64,000 bases of DNA. Origin: Patiria miniata. Lineage: Eukaryota > Echinodermata > Asteroidea > Valvatida > Asterinidae. The position numbers were made by a program, and so were the translations under genes. Below are positions 46,233 through 59,800 of this stretch, one piece after another. The notes beneath the pieces are model-generated. The model ran no database searches and was not told where the DNA came from. It saw only the letters and a program-made list of their open reading frames with translations. The stretch lies in the NCBI RefSeq assembly GCF_015706575.1, contig NW_024037056.1, positions 13,281,176-13,345,175 of the forward strand, in the 5' to 3' direction. Position 1 is the first letter of the stretch. Every line of letters starts with the position of its first letter.

Positions 46233-46599
46233 GGCCAAAAAAAAAAAAAGTTAGTCTGGTCAGTGCGCACGTTGTTTTTAGTCATGCGCGTCAATCTTTT
46301 TTTTTTTCAAAAATGTTCCGCGGTAGCTCCAACAGCGCCCTCTATTGCCGCACCTGCTCAATTTTTTTTTACCAAAGAGCACCAAGGAATGGGAAATTGC
46401 ACCAAGGCAAATGATCGAGAGCACCAAGGCAAATAATGGAGGACACCAATGTACATGAGGACACCAAAAAAGCAAAATAGTACCCACCTTGTCTGTACAA
46501 TCCAAGCTTGAAGAGAAAAAAAAGAAGCCGCGTCCCCGCGTCAATTCCGGAACTTTGGTCTGACCAGAGACCGAATATTTTTTTTTTTTTGGCCTAACC
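46233..46599. mobile_element. MITE with AGGCCAAAAAAAA ends
   Basis: AGGCCAAAAAAAAAAAAAG...GTCTGGTCAG at the left is inverted at the right (CTGACCAGAGAC...TTTTTTTTTTGGCCT). It contains ACCAAGG-type short repeats (46373-46470). Confidence 0.65.
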
Positions 46600-46867
46600 A
46601 TTATTACCTATAAACCTATATTTTTTATTTTGCCATACATTTTAACAATTTGTGAACAAAATTTGGAAAAAATGACCCACAGTTAAGTTATCATGATGCC
46701 AAAATAACCACATTGTCAATATACCTCTGTAAAACAAAAATTTAACAAGTGTTTCAGAATTGGTCAGTTGAGTTTTAGGTAACTTTATCTAGTGTGGAGA
46801 GCTGGAGGTATATGCTGTATTTCCGCTACCTCATATGCTGAAAAATGGCGTCTCTGAAAAGGTATAA

Positions 46868-46950
46868 AAGTTGAACAAAGAAATTGACTTCAGCAGGATT
46901 TGAACCTGTGACCTCTGGATCACTGTACCGGTTATCAAACTAAGTATAAA
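46868..46950 (-). repeat. tRNA-like repeat, inverted relative of 31774-31885
   Basis: On the minus strand AGGTCACAGGTTCAAATCCT is followed by CAATTTCTTTGTTCAACTTT, the same order as at 31840-31880. Confidence 0.6.
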
Positions 46951-47013
46951 AAAATGTCGGTGAACAATAGTCATTGTCTGCTCAAATCTCGTTCAGACTT
47001 GTAAGTAGAACTG

Positions 47014-47537
47014 TTAAAGGGAATACACAACATTTGCAAACATCAAAAAAAAAAACACTACCAAATTATTATGAAATACCAAACTGGACTGTTAGTGAAT
47101 GACAGTCTAAGCATCCTGTAAAATCATGGCACCTGATGTGTTGTCATTTTCAAGAAAAGTGGTATTATTGTATCAATTTCCAACTCTGGTCAGCCGACCA
47201 GCGTTGGAGAAACTGGCTTTTTCAAATACTGCCCCTAATTTACCATTGTCCGCATCTTGTTTGCAATCGATTACACACCTATGAATGGGTACTAGCCAGC
47301 TAGACTGGTTCCCTGACCTTACAATTCCTTGACGTCTATAAATTGCTCCGTTTCATCACAAGTGGGGCCACGGAACCAGACCACAGGAACATGATTGGTT
47401 TTTCCTGCAACTACAAATCTTCAAACCTTCAAACAAGTCAGTGTAACAATATTTGCTATAAAATACTAAACCCCCCCAAAAAAATCCATCCATTTCTGAA
47501 AATTACTGCAAAAGCAAATGTTGTATATTCCATTTAA
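47014..47537. mobile_element. TTAA-flanked element (AGGGAATGTACAAC family), copy 2
   Basis: TTAA at both ends, with termini AGGGAATACACAACATTTGC and GCAAATGTTGTATATTCCAT. The central palindrome (CTGGTCAGCCGACCAG) matches the position of that in 866-1388. The family is read here in the opposite orientation. Confidence 0.8.
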
Positions 47538-50500
47538 CAGCCATTTGCCAGACTTCATCCATAAAACTTTTAACTTCCAATTGGTTATGAGATTTCCAAA
47601 TGGTTTTTCGTTTGTTCTATCTCACAGAATGTGTGGAGGACTTGTACATTTACAGTACAATAGCAGTAAGATGCAGTGTTGTCCCTCATCAGAGACCGAC
47701 ACCACTTCATGACCATCAAGATTACATCCGGCAAGACTTGCACGGGCGCTTCACGGTGAAAGCGCATCGATTTCAGTTTTCCTCGTAGAGTATACTTACT
47801 TGTCCCTATCCTTCTTACAATCAGGTGCCAGTGTTGAAAGTCAAGTCCATAACCAGTCCGGTCAAACGTTAATCACAAGTTCTGCGTTGCCTCTGGCAGG
47901 TTTTAGGGTTAAGACACAACTCCCGTAAAGATTAAGACATCTAACCTTGACGTCAAAACAACCTTGTTAACCAATCACAGTGCACTTTTCAACTCCTCCC
48001 TTGAAAGTGTGCCCACAAATTGTCCAATCAGGGCGCATTAAAATTAGCCTGTACTAAGGCCATTGGTTTTGTGGTTGCAGTGTCCCAGCAAACATTTCCC
48101 TGTCCCGATTCTCCGATTAGGATCTCATTGTCTTGCGGTGCAAGGCATGCGAGCAACTCGCTCAATTTTCCTTCTGAAATTCTTGGGCTCAAAAGTAACT
48201 CCAACTGCTTTAGGATAGTGTCACAATGCTGTCTTGTAAACTGTATTAAGGTATTGAAAATACCGCTGTTTTAATATACATGCATACATTTGTGTAGAAT
48301 ATTAGATGTACAATTCTTGTGGGTTTTAAAAAGATGTGCCTACTTAAACCCATAAACAATATTTACTGTAGATTACTTATTAGTGTTACTTTTGAGCCCA
48401 AGAAACCGAGGAAGTTGTCTTTTTATTTGGGGCGGAGCTCCAAGGAAGTCTTGAATGGGACCTGACGTGGTCATTGGTGTTATGTATGAATTACACACTT
48501 TGCTGGCTCTGTCATTGGCTGACAGTTTTGGCCAACAATGAATATTCATATTGTTTTATGAATATTTGTTCTTGCTGCTATTGTAATGTAACAAAAAAAA
48601 AATTCCTATCAATTGTAAATAATTCAATCCAAAGATTCACTTTTTGTATTTTTTGGGTCGAAAGTGGTCAAACTGCTGTACTGGCAGAAAAAAAAAGAAA
48701 AAAAAAGACCACACTGAAATCTGGTCGACAAAACGTTGAGCAGAAACAAAAAATTTCGTAAGAAATTCTTCCAACCGAATTTTTTAGTTTTTTCGTGAAC
48801 TAAGATCTGTGGCGTCACCCTTAACTTCATCGCAGCGTACTTTCTTGGAAATTAATGAGTAAGAAAATGAAATGTTTAGTGATACTCTCTGTACATGTAT
48901 TGTAATTGGCTATGAATGATTGGATGAGAATCGTCAATCGTAAGGTAACTGCAAAAATAATTTCAAATTTCTCAGCTTTTATTCCAATTTTATTTTTTAT
49001 TTTATTTTTTGGTCGCCTTGTTTCTTTTGGTTTTTGGATATTACAAGCAGTGGCAAGGAGAGTTGATAAGTTCAAGGAGAAACACAAGTTTATTGGGGAA
49101 TATTGTCGACCGTTTGCTGTAACTGGTATCTTCTGATTTGACTGAAGAAGTAAGTCAGTTATTGAGAGACTTAAAAAAAGTCTTGTGCACAACTCAAGCT
49201 CATATTTTAAAGAACGGCTAATTGCTAAGCACACTATTTTGCTGAAACAACATGAAATGTCAGCCTAGCTAAAACAAAACTACAACAAGAACAACAATAA
49301 CAATAACAACAACAAACAAAGGTGACTGGTTTCCAGCTAGTTACTTAAGGCGGCATTTTCATTTCTATTGGTTGCAGGTAACCAGTCAAACATGTCATGT
49401 GACATGTAATTTCCAAAAAAAAATAACCTATGGGCATAACGTCACTGGGCACATGCCCTATTGCCAAGACAGAGTTTGCCAGTGTATTCTAATCTATTCT
49501 GTCACTGGCATCTTTAGTTCTAGAACAAATAAGTTCTGGAACAAACAGCAAAAGTGTTTTAGTCTTACCCAGAATGCATTCCAGTGTGCGCATGGAACAC
49601 TTTCTGTTGAATACATCTCCCAGAATGCATTGCGTCACTTTAGTTTCGTAGTGAATGTTGTCACATCTGACCGAAATAAAAATTGGTTCTGCTCGGTGCA
49701 TGCGTAACTGGCAAACGTCTCTTGCGATGAATTATGTGCCTCAATTTACATGAGAATACACAAAAATCACGACAATATTCCCCATTTACAGATGACATGA
49801 TCGACAGGTAAACAACTCAGCAACAGGGTATTGGTAAAACAATATTGGTACATGTAAGTGGATAGATTCTGTATGACGTCAAAAAAAAATGTTAAAATTT
49901 GTTAGTACATTGAACAAGTATTGTGTGTCGTAACAATTTGCGAGTGGGAACACTTTGGAAACGCGAGTACGAGTACTAAGACCCTGGACTTTCAGTTGAG
50001 TATTTTTCCTGATTAATTATGAGTACTGAGTTAGTTTGGAACTCACGTTACTCAAAAAAACAAACCACACTTCCGTTATGCTGATGACATGTAAAAGTAA
50101 AATTAAGCATCTAGTATTTAGGATCGATATTTCTCTGTGTTGATCTAACAGGGTTTACACACAGTGATTTGTGTATTGCACATTGATCGTGTGTTCCCAG
50201 CCCTGTTGGTGTCCTGTTTAAAGTTTGCCAGAACATGGTTTGAATCAGGCAGTTATATCTATGGCTATGGATAACTGCAGCAGTGCGTTAATGGCAACTG
50301 TCAGAGCCTTAGCCTCGAGGCTTGATTCAGACTTGGTCTACGGCTAGCAGAAAGCTCTAGTCTGGTGACATGAGTTCAAGATAAGGTCTTAATAATGTCT
50401 CGCCTTCTGAGCACCAGACGGAAACTTGAGGTGGAAAATCATTCCCAGTGCCTCAAAGTTTCTTCCACCAGATTGTAGCATTAACCTATATTTTTTGGTT

Positions 50501-51160
50501 GTTCAAATTTTACAATAAATTTTGTGGGGAAAAAAAGCCTTCTCAACTAACCTGTACAAAAATTTACAAAGACTGTAGATTGTATCACAGCTATGCACTG
50601 CCTTGAGGAAAAAGTTCAGAGTTTTTACGTGCAACTGGTCGTTTTTAGTCAAGCACTGTTTTTTTCTGACATTCGACTTGGCCACAGTAAATTGAATTTG
50701 TGTTTCCCCATAGGTGTTGGGTTTTGAACTCTGAACTTTTTCTTCCACATGTAAATTTTAATACTCCAATGTGTGCGTGTGAACCCACTGTCATCCCGTT
50801 GTGCGCTAATTCCGACTCGTCGCCCGTTCTTAGTAGTTGTTGCTAAATTGTACTCCTCGATAGTGTTCTCTCTTGCCAGTTGCTAAATTATATTCTTTGT
50901 TATTTCGGTGCAAAGTTACAAACTTTTATGAGGGAAGGGGATTTGTGTTATGTACAAAAGCCCCAAAGCCACTGAATGCCCCTGTTTTTGTTATACATGT
51001 ATATGTACTAGTCATGCATAGATATATTTTTCCGACAGTCATTTTTGTAGCTCTTTAAACGTTCATTTCTTTGGTTGAACTCTTTTGTAAGTATTACACA
51101 GTTCCGTTTTCGTGATGTTCTAGTTCAGTGATGTCAATAAATTGCGAAAGACCCGAAACA

Positions 51161-51510
51161 TGCTGTCTGCAGTGCCTCTTTTTTGTAAGTTTTGCTGGTC
51201 ACCCTATGTCCCACTTGTACCCATCTTACAAGATTGACTGACCGACTGTCGCGTGCAAGCCGGGCAGTGCTATTGTATAGGATTACCCCATAATTGCAAC
51301 AAATGGCCGAAATCCCGGTTCATTGTAACCGACTTCCAATGAATAGCAAAAACATACTGCAGTGCCTCTGTGTTTTAAGATTTGCTTGTGGGCCTTGTGT
51401 CCTATTTGTACCTATCCTACTGACCAACTGTCTATTGTATAGGATTACCCCATACCACCAACAAATGGCCGAAATCCGGTTCATTGTGACAGACTTCCAG
51501 TGGATAGCCA
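51161..51510. repeat. Two-unit tandem repeat, ~170-190 bp
   Basis: GCAGTGCCTCT, TATTGTATAGGATTACCCCATA, CAACAAATGGCCGAAATCC and GGTTCATTGT each occur twice in order (about 51171 and 51359 onward). Confidence 0.85.
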
Positions 51511-52500
51511 TTTTGAATCAATTGAATGGAATTCGGAGCACTGCTGTACTAGTCTAGCCTATTCTTGTTTCACTAACTGTTTCCAATGTACATGCATTTT
51601 GACTGTAGAAGCCGTTGCATATAGGCTTCATTCAGGCCCCGCCATATTAAATTGAAAGCGAGGTAAAATCTTCATTTTTGGAACTTGCGAATAGAAATGA
51701 CAACAGTGAAATAAAGTTAACTTCACTTAATACCAGTCTGCTCTGATGAAGAACTTAAAATTTCTGATTAAACATATCTTAATTTTTTAAGCCACACTTA
51801 AAAAAAAATGAAAGTGGGGCTTTGAGCGCATGGATAGTCTGGCACCACCCCATTCAACAGTTTACAATAATATAAAATACATTCAGGGAACACGATCAAA
51901 AAAGGTTTCTTCGTGAATAAGGCCTATTGTTGGCTATAGAAATAAAACGACCATAGAAATATATGCCATTTGCAGCAAGCAAAAAATTGCCATTTCCATG
52001 ATCATGATGAGATGTGCATGTATGTGAACCAACTTTAAATCAGTTTTAAGACGCAAACATGATTGCAAGATAAAGTATTAAATACGGCAGTTTTCATACC
52101 AAAATGAACATTTTAAGGTTGTCTCTCCAAAATGAACACAAATAGCTGAAAATTTCAGAGTGCAATTGAACAATCTTAACTGCTTACGCATTCGTTGTTT
52201 CAAAGGATTCGTCTTTTCTTTCAAATAATTGTTACCTGTTTATTGAGAACAGGCGGTTTTTAAATCTAAATTACAACTGTAATCTCTACTCTGTTTACCA
52301 TTATTTATATGTTTACCGAAACACTGTTTATAACTTGTTTGCATTTACGGGATTTGTTTATTTGGTTTAGGTTCAAAGTTTACTGTGTACCGAGTGATAA
52401 ACAGTAAACGAAAGCGTTTGCAGAATTTGTGTAGTCGGACTATATAGACTAAATAAATTAGTATGTAAATTAGTGGAAATTGGAGAAAATAAAGTTATTT

Positions 52501-53807
52501 CTCAGTGCTGAAAAATCCTACACCCATCATTTTTACAAGTGTACAGTGCACCACGCCTCTTCACTCAAAGGGTCCAATCAAAAAATCTGAGTTGCTAAAC
52601 CCCGCCCGCAAAAACCTGGAGTCAACCCCCCCCCCCCCACCTCCGATATTGATTCTTTTGTTGGGGTGCTTTCCTAGAAATGCATTGTCAGATAATTGCG
52701 AATTACTTACTTGAATAATTAGCATTAACGCCCTTTCGATTATTATGTCTGGCGCCCTCACATGAAAACTATTGTGTGAGGTGTGGGAAATAGGGGGATA
52801 TTTTGGGCCCACTTAGTAAATGGGGTGGTCAGTGCAGGAGCTTTAAAAAAGGACCTCAGATACTTTTAAAACCCCCAAATTAATGACACTCCTTCATGTC
52901 AACATGATGCGCTAATTAAGGCTACTATGTGAATACAAGAAAGTATTACTAAGAAAGTATTAACCACAACCAAGCAACTGATGAAACTGCATCCCTCTTG
53001 ATGTCCCTCCCTCTTTAAGTTTGAGAACAAAACTTCCTATGATAAAGTCGAGTGATTTTAAGATGAATCTTAGCTTTGTCACATTCGAGGGTCTAGGTAC
53101 TAGGTCTGTAGGAGACGCGCTTTAATTATTGTTGCTGGTTAATAAAAAGCACGTGCCAATTTGACACTGTACTGTCATTCAGCGAAGCGCCGCCTGTAGA
53201 AACAGTGTCTCTTGGTACGGGGAGGGGCGATCGAGGGGGTTGTCTGGTGCATGTCAGCCAACAGTGTTCATGTTGACAATGAAAGGGATTCGGAAGGGTT
53301 GCATCGGATTATGTAATTACATTTTAAAGATTTCTCTATGGTGCCTTCTCCGCTATTTGTCAAAATTTGTCTTATTTTTTTGTTTGCAGTCACTGTGTAT
53401 GAAACGTTGAAATTGAATTCAGTCGCTAATTTAACTTATTTTGCGGACTTTTCTCAAGATAAATATTAGCACCCCGTGCTCCACCCCCGGCCCCGTACCC
53501 CTAAAAGTACACGTTCTCAATCGCCCACGCAAGTGACTTTCGTTGCCTCCGAGCTCCGTCCCGCGTCACGTTACGCATTCAAGTCCCCCCTCTGGAACGA
53601 GAACACCTCAGCTCCACTGAAACCGTTTTTTTACCGCCAAAGCGTGACGTTACAAAGTACACGTCAATCAATCATGAAGTTTGCTCGTACGCATGCGCTA
53701 AGTCTTTGTTAGCAGGATTTTTTACATGCGCACACTGTATGTGTACTGCATGCTGCATTTAATTTACGCGTCATTCCACTACATCGTCGTGCACTAAGGA
53801 AAGCAAA
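52501..53807. other. Spacer and 5' flank of gene E
   Basis: A C run lies at 52627-52639. From about 53464 the sequence is less AT-rich (CGTCCCGCGTCACGTTACGC) and runs to the gene E start, consistent with a promoter and 5' UTR. No TATA element can be assigned with confidence. Confidence 0.45.
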
Positions 53808-56800
53808 ATGAGCCGTAGAAGCGACGTAAGTAAATTTCTCCTCAAAAATATTACCAAATATTGCCGTTGAATTTGCATGAATGTTACATGGAATGTTTCT
53901 TTATATATTGTAGATGGAGACAGTAAATTTTAACATGGGGGAATTTAACGTTAAAAGGGTACATTTTCTGTGCATTGTTGTCGTGTATTTCCGTAATTTT
54001 CTGTCCTGCTGGGTTTGTAAACCACGTGGTACACGCGCACGGCGTGCTTTTCCGGGCTCAATGAATGGGCAATGTGCATTTCTACTACAACTACAAAGTA
54101 CAATGTGCTTTTTTTCTCCATTTTTTTCACTAGTGCGTGGTACTTTATATTCATTACATGTGTATGGGAAAGATTTCAAGTAAAATGGGGGAAAGAATGT
54201 TGCATTCGGACACCAATTTATTCATTCATCTGTCATGTGTCTGTTCATTATCTTCCCAATGAAGGTCATTGCAAAAAATGTTGGAAAAACATGAATCTGG
54301 GACTGAGAAACGTTTCCAGTTTTGTTAAGAAATACTTTGAAAATGTTCTTGACTCTCCATAGACTTTGTACACAACTGCTGAAGTGGTGTCTGGATGCTG
54401 CATTCTTTCCAAAATGTGTTCTTAAAATATTTCAAACTCATTTGAAAATGCGGGGTTTTTTTCAGTCCCAGTTGCATGTGTTTGTAACTTGAATAGCAAA
54501 TTTAATATTTTTAGATTTTTAAATTTTCTGGGACAACTTTATGATGCAGGGGAGTAATTGCAGAACACCCTTCAACTCCAAAATAACCCCCAGAAGAGCT
54601 AGGGAAAAGGCTGAGGCATGTTAGGAAAAAGTCAAAAATGTTTCCCCCAGAGAAACTGGGCGGAGAAAAAAAAAATCCTCTCAGGGGAATTAATCAGTAA
54701 AAAAAGCTAACCTTTCTCAATCCTCTAAAGTCCTCTTTGCGGTTTTGGAGGATTGAGGCTGAATGCAACATATAATTTTGGAGGATTGTGGACTGTGGAG
54801 GATTGAGGGCACATGGGCATTCAGTATCAGTTGATTTTGGAGGATGAATGGTGTTCATAGAAGAGGAGGATTTTGGAGGATTGAGAGAGACTGAAAGCAA
54901 TTTGAGAGGCAGGGCTGTTGGTAGCCCCATAAATGTGGCCTATTTACTGGACTGCCTCCGTAAACATAGGCCACACATCCACATGTACAAAAACGTGTCG
55001 GCTTTGCCAAATTTTGATTTTCACATTTAGGCTTACTTTGTAGGGTTTTTTTGCTTTAGAAGCATTCTCACCCTCTATATAGGCTAATCAGAAAGTGCTG
55101 CCTTTTTCAGATGTCTAATTTTTGTGAAATTTCATGTTGAAATTTTGATACGTAAACGTGTGCACAAGTATCTGGAAATTTCACGAAAAATGGACATCTG
55201 AAAAAGGCAGCACTTTCTGATAGCCTATATAGAGGGTGAGAATGCTTCTAAAGCAAAAAAAACCTACAAAGTAAGCCTAAATGTGAAAATCAAAATTTGG
55301 CAAAGTCGACACGTTTTTGTACATGTGGATGTGTGGCCTATGTTTACGGAGGCAGTCCAGTAAATAGGCCACATTCATGGGGCTAGGCTGTTGGTAGGAT
55401 TTTTAAGATTGAGGCAGTGGGAATCCTTCATTTGAACATAAGTGCACAATTTCGGAGGATTTTGGTGGATTGCGGGTTGCTCCTATTACTATTAGGGCCT
55501 AGGGTTAACTGAATGAGGATAAAAAAAGTCCTAATTGGAAGTGTGTGCCTGGAGTGGCTATGCAAATGCAAATGTGCAATGGAGCATGACACGTGCACAT
55601 GTATGCTGGTTCCACTGACAAGGTTTATTGAAGTCAATCAACTGTGACTGTCGCCGTGGCAATGTATTCTGCAGTTGTGCCAACTAAAGCGCACTCTTCT
55701 GTACCGAAAAAAAGAAGAAGTTGGGACCAAAAAACGTCTCCACTTTTGTTAGAAAATGCTTTCCCATATACTTTTTAGTACTTAAAAACTGTCCCATTGC
55801 AAATGTACACTCTGTGAGGAGTTGTCCTTTCAGTCAAAATCAATCAAGTGAATATTTTCAACAGTTAACAGCTCCCAGCCTTCATCAAGCAGGATTGACT
55901 GGCTGTGACTGTTAATGTAACTTGATGCAGCTATGCTTTGATTGTAGGTGATTGATAAGCCAGCTGTGCCTACTACTTGCCTGCTTTTGTCTGTTGACTG
56001 AATTTGACTAGTCACAGTGCTTGCTTGAAATATGATCTGACTGTTGGTGACTTAGCTTGTGCAAAAGGCGTGGCAGGGGAAAAGGATTGATTTTTTGACT
56101 GTCTGTGACTGTTCAGATAACAGGAGGGTTAACCCTAACCCCTAGGGTGATTTACTAGGAACCTTCCTCATCCTTGCAAATCCCAACACCATATGGTCAA
56201 CTGTACACATAAACAGTTGGACTCTGTTTATTTGTGGTATGCCTAACCCCAAATTATCAGATTCCAACAAAGTTGTTGGAGTTTGATGGATGGGGATTGT
56301 TAGGGTGAATGCGCAATTGATATTTAATTTAGAATAGGGGATTGCAAACCAGACGGAAGACATTCGAAGTGTGAAATCGCTCTTATATTTGAAAAAAATG
56401 TATACTTTATTTTTCCAGGAAAAAATGAGGAAGCTCTTTCTGGGCGGTCTTCACCGCGACACGGTGGACGATGATATCAAAGATTACTTCAGCAAGTTTG
56501 GTACAGTGGAGGACCAAGTGGTAATCCGCAAACCAAACGGGGAGTCCAAGGGTTTCGGGTTCGTCACGATGTCCAACATGGAGGAGACGGAACTGGTGCT
56601 GAACGAGAACAGCGACGGCAGACAAGAGATGATGGGCAACAGCGTGGAGGTCAAGAGAGCAGTGCCTCGCGAGGTTTGTTGCTTTTCTTTTAATACTTTG
56701 GCAGTGGATGTTTGGCAGGCGCCGGTTTCTGTTTCGTGAACGTTATCTTCATGGAAGCTTTCTCCGATTGGCTGTAATAAAATCATGTCCGGGCTTCTTT

Positions 56801-59800
56801 TAGTAAACTTTCTTTTAGATTGCTGGAGCAATCAGACTACCTCCGGCAAAACTAAGGATTACTAAAAGCAAGGTGGTGCGGCCAATATAATGTCATTTTA
56901 ATTTTAGCCAGTCAGCGAAAACCTCCGCCGTTAAAATAATGTTTACTGAGAAAAAACTGGCGCTTGCCAAAATATCCACTTCCTTCTATTTTCTGGAATT
57001 TCACTTGTCATAGCCAAAATTCAACTTATTTTTCAGTTAGGATCATCAAAAGCATACCTCATTTTTTAACATGTTGACATTGCATATACTTCAACCATAA
57101 AAACTCTCTAAAACACTCCAATATTTGCTGGAAGAAAAGATCATATGTTCATGCATTGTAAACTACAGGACATTACAACATTGGGGGGGGGGCGCAGTCA
57201 CAAACACGACAAAGTACCTAGCCCTTTTAAGGTGTTAATTATCTCTTAAAGCTTTGCCTTTGCAAAATCAATGGCTTTTTGACCAACATTGCCCAATATT
57301 GAAGATTTGACAATTTCAGGCATGTCGGAGCCCAAAATCCCACCCCGCCCCGCCCCACCCCTCGTATCGACAGAATTGGAAGAGAGGTGGTTGCGCTGTG
57401 TACTGATGCCCTAAATTGTTCATTTTTCACCCAGTCACAAGGCGGACGAGATGGTGGTGGTGGTGGTGGGAGATTCAGGGTGAGTAAAGGGGCCATGAAC
57501 TTCACCTTTTTCGTCCCCAAAATTGGTGTTGCCGTGATTTTAGGAAAACTAAATAATGTTATCCCATTACTCACTGCACTGCCCCGAAGTGCCCTGCCTG
57601 TTACTCCCTTTACCACCCCAAATGAGACACCAACTGAAAAATCGGCCCGTTTTTAGCTATTGAATTTTTACTTTACAATTTTGTATTGTTGGCTGATAGA
57701 CAAAAACAAATCCGTTGTTGCATGGTGGGCTGGTTCCCACCTGACAATCAGTATCTATAATGTATGGACCGGGAGCCAGACTGCTTGCAAAGCAGATCTA
57801 TTTGTGCCCAAAACAAAGAGCCTTTTTTGTTCATCAAAAAAAAGGAAAATGAGATTTTTAGGTTGGAATATAACAAAAGTTGAAAAGTTGTTAATAGAAA
57901 AATATCAAATTTGTTGAAAAGTATGGGGACTGCTACTATAATGGCGTGCCTGCCTACCTGAATTAATATAGCAAAACACACCTCCAAAATGTCTACTGAA
58001 TGCAATCGCTCTATTGGAAACCAGGGCCATATCTGATCCATGTCATTTCTTGTTTTGGATTTTTTCGTGCATTTTGAATATCTAGACTTCTTACCTTTTA
58101 TTATAATTCATACTTTTTTTTTTTTTAAATTACAGGATAGCATGTCTAACAAATCTGTCAAGAAGATGTACATTGGCAACCTGCCCATGCAGATGTCCGA
58201 GCAGAACCTGGAGGATTTCTTCTCACAGCACGGCACCGTGACCAACGTCAAGATCCCGACGTCGCGGGATACCGGGGAGAGGCAGAAGTATGCCTTCGTG
58301 GAGCTGGAAGAAACGCACGCTGTGGATAAGCTTGTCTGTAAGAGATACATCCTCTCCCCCTGTCCCCCCCCCAAAAAAAAATGCCGATGTACACTTATCT
58401 TGAAAATGTTACTCCAGGTCTGGGGTGTCTTTTTTTGCTCGTAAACAATTTATAAAGAAATAGCTGTAGTTGGAAAGGGTAGTAGAAAAGAATCAAGCCC
58501 AACTTTACCTCTAAGACTTGCAGTCTGTGGACAATGCAAAAAAATAGCTACCGTCTCAAATGTGAACAATCAGGATTTTTCTACATTTTTCGCAGCAAGT
58601 GTAAAGGCCACTGCAACCTATTCGATCCGACTACATTCTGATTGCAACCATAAGCTTCTGAATCGCGATCGGTTCGCAGCATAATGAATACTCTATGACA
58701 TCACGTCGCGCACTTTTCTTTTCCCTGAAGGCCAACCTCGCCATTACCGGTCTACAATTCAAGTCCTAAAGATTTTACGGTCAAATCTTCATGACTGAAA
58801 ATCGAAATCGTAATTCACAAATCCACTTTCAAATACTTGCGCTTTCCAGCAAAGTACACAACAATGGCATTGTGTATCCAATTATATCTCACTGAATTAA
58901 CCCTAAGCTCCCTAGGGGGTGTGCAAAATCATATTGAAATTGGAGGATTCAGGACTGTTAGGGTTAATACTGAACTTTTTTTGTTCCCTGCAGTGCAAGG
59001 TGACCACGAGTTCAACGGCCTGAAGTTCTACGTCAAGAAGGCCATGCCCCAGGGTGACCGTGACGGTCGTCGCGGCGGCGGTGGTGGCGGCGGTGGTAGG
59101 AGCTATGGCGGAGGTGGCTACGGTGGTGGTGGCAGCTATGGTGGTGGTGGCTACGGTGGCGGCGGTGGTGGTTACGGCGGCGGAAGAGGTGGCAGTTCGT
59201 ATGGCGGGGGAAGCAGTGGAGGATTCAGGAGAACCGGAGGTCGCGGTGGAAGCAGTGGAGGTGAGTAGAACAGCTGCATTTTTGAAACCCTTTCTGGGGC
59301 ACGTGTGGTCTAGCGGTGGAGCACAGGATTCATGATCGTGAGGTTGTGGGTTCGAGCCCTGCCGTGGCCATGCGTGTTGTGCCCTTGAGTAAGGCGCTTT
59401 ACCTCAATTACTCCTCTCAACTCGGGTGTTGAATGGGTACCGGCATTATTCAATGCTGGGAAGGTAACAGACTTGCTGTGGAGGAGGTGTGGCAATCCCC
59501 CCACAGCAGCATTTCATGGAATCGAGTCTGGCCCAATCGCGTCAAAATAAAGATGGGCACTCCTGTGGACACAGGTTCGTCCCCTTTCCTTTTTGTTTGT
59601 TTGAAAACCTTCAGAGTAGAAATTTTCTTGATTTTTGGGATATCCGGTTTTATGGCCTCAAAAATCAGCTAACTTGAATCAAGATTTTATTGAGAAAATG
59701 GAGAGATGGGATTAGAACAGGCTAACTTGATTGTTTTAGAATGATTGAAGTTGAACTTCTATAATAGATCAAATATTGTTAGACTGACATGTTTGAAGGT

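Larger units (their letters stand above)
45616..52500 (+). other. Gene D 3' UTR and downstream region
   Basis: The stop is followed by 25 nt of exon and a donor at 45641. The acceptor is not certain; TATCTCACAG ending at 47627 is one candidate. AATGAATATTCATATTGTTTTATGAA at 48536 onward resembles a block in the 3' UTRs of A and B. Candidate poly(A) signals are AATAAA at 51136-51141 and near 52488. Inside are a MITE (46233-46599), a tRNA-like SINE (46868-46950), a TTAA element (47014-47537), a CAA-rich stretch (49279-49320) and a tandem repeat (51161-51510). Confidence 0.45.

Noticed and set aside
48827-49234. 135-codon minus-strand open frame
   Set aside because: Composition looks like random AT-rich translation with no domain or conserved start context.
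53476-53712. 78-codon frame upstream of gene E
   Set aside because: It lies in the probable promoter/5' UTR and resembles no known protein; its ATG has no supporting evidence.
53914-53961. Cassette exon in gene E intron 1 (TATTGTAG-ATGGAGACAG to AAAAGG-GTACAT)
   Set aside because: It keeps frame, but the donor is weak, nothing similar exists in the paralogs, and the encoded residues show no family feature.
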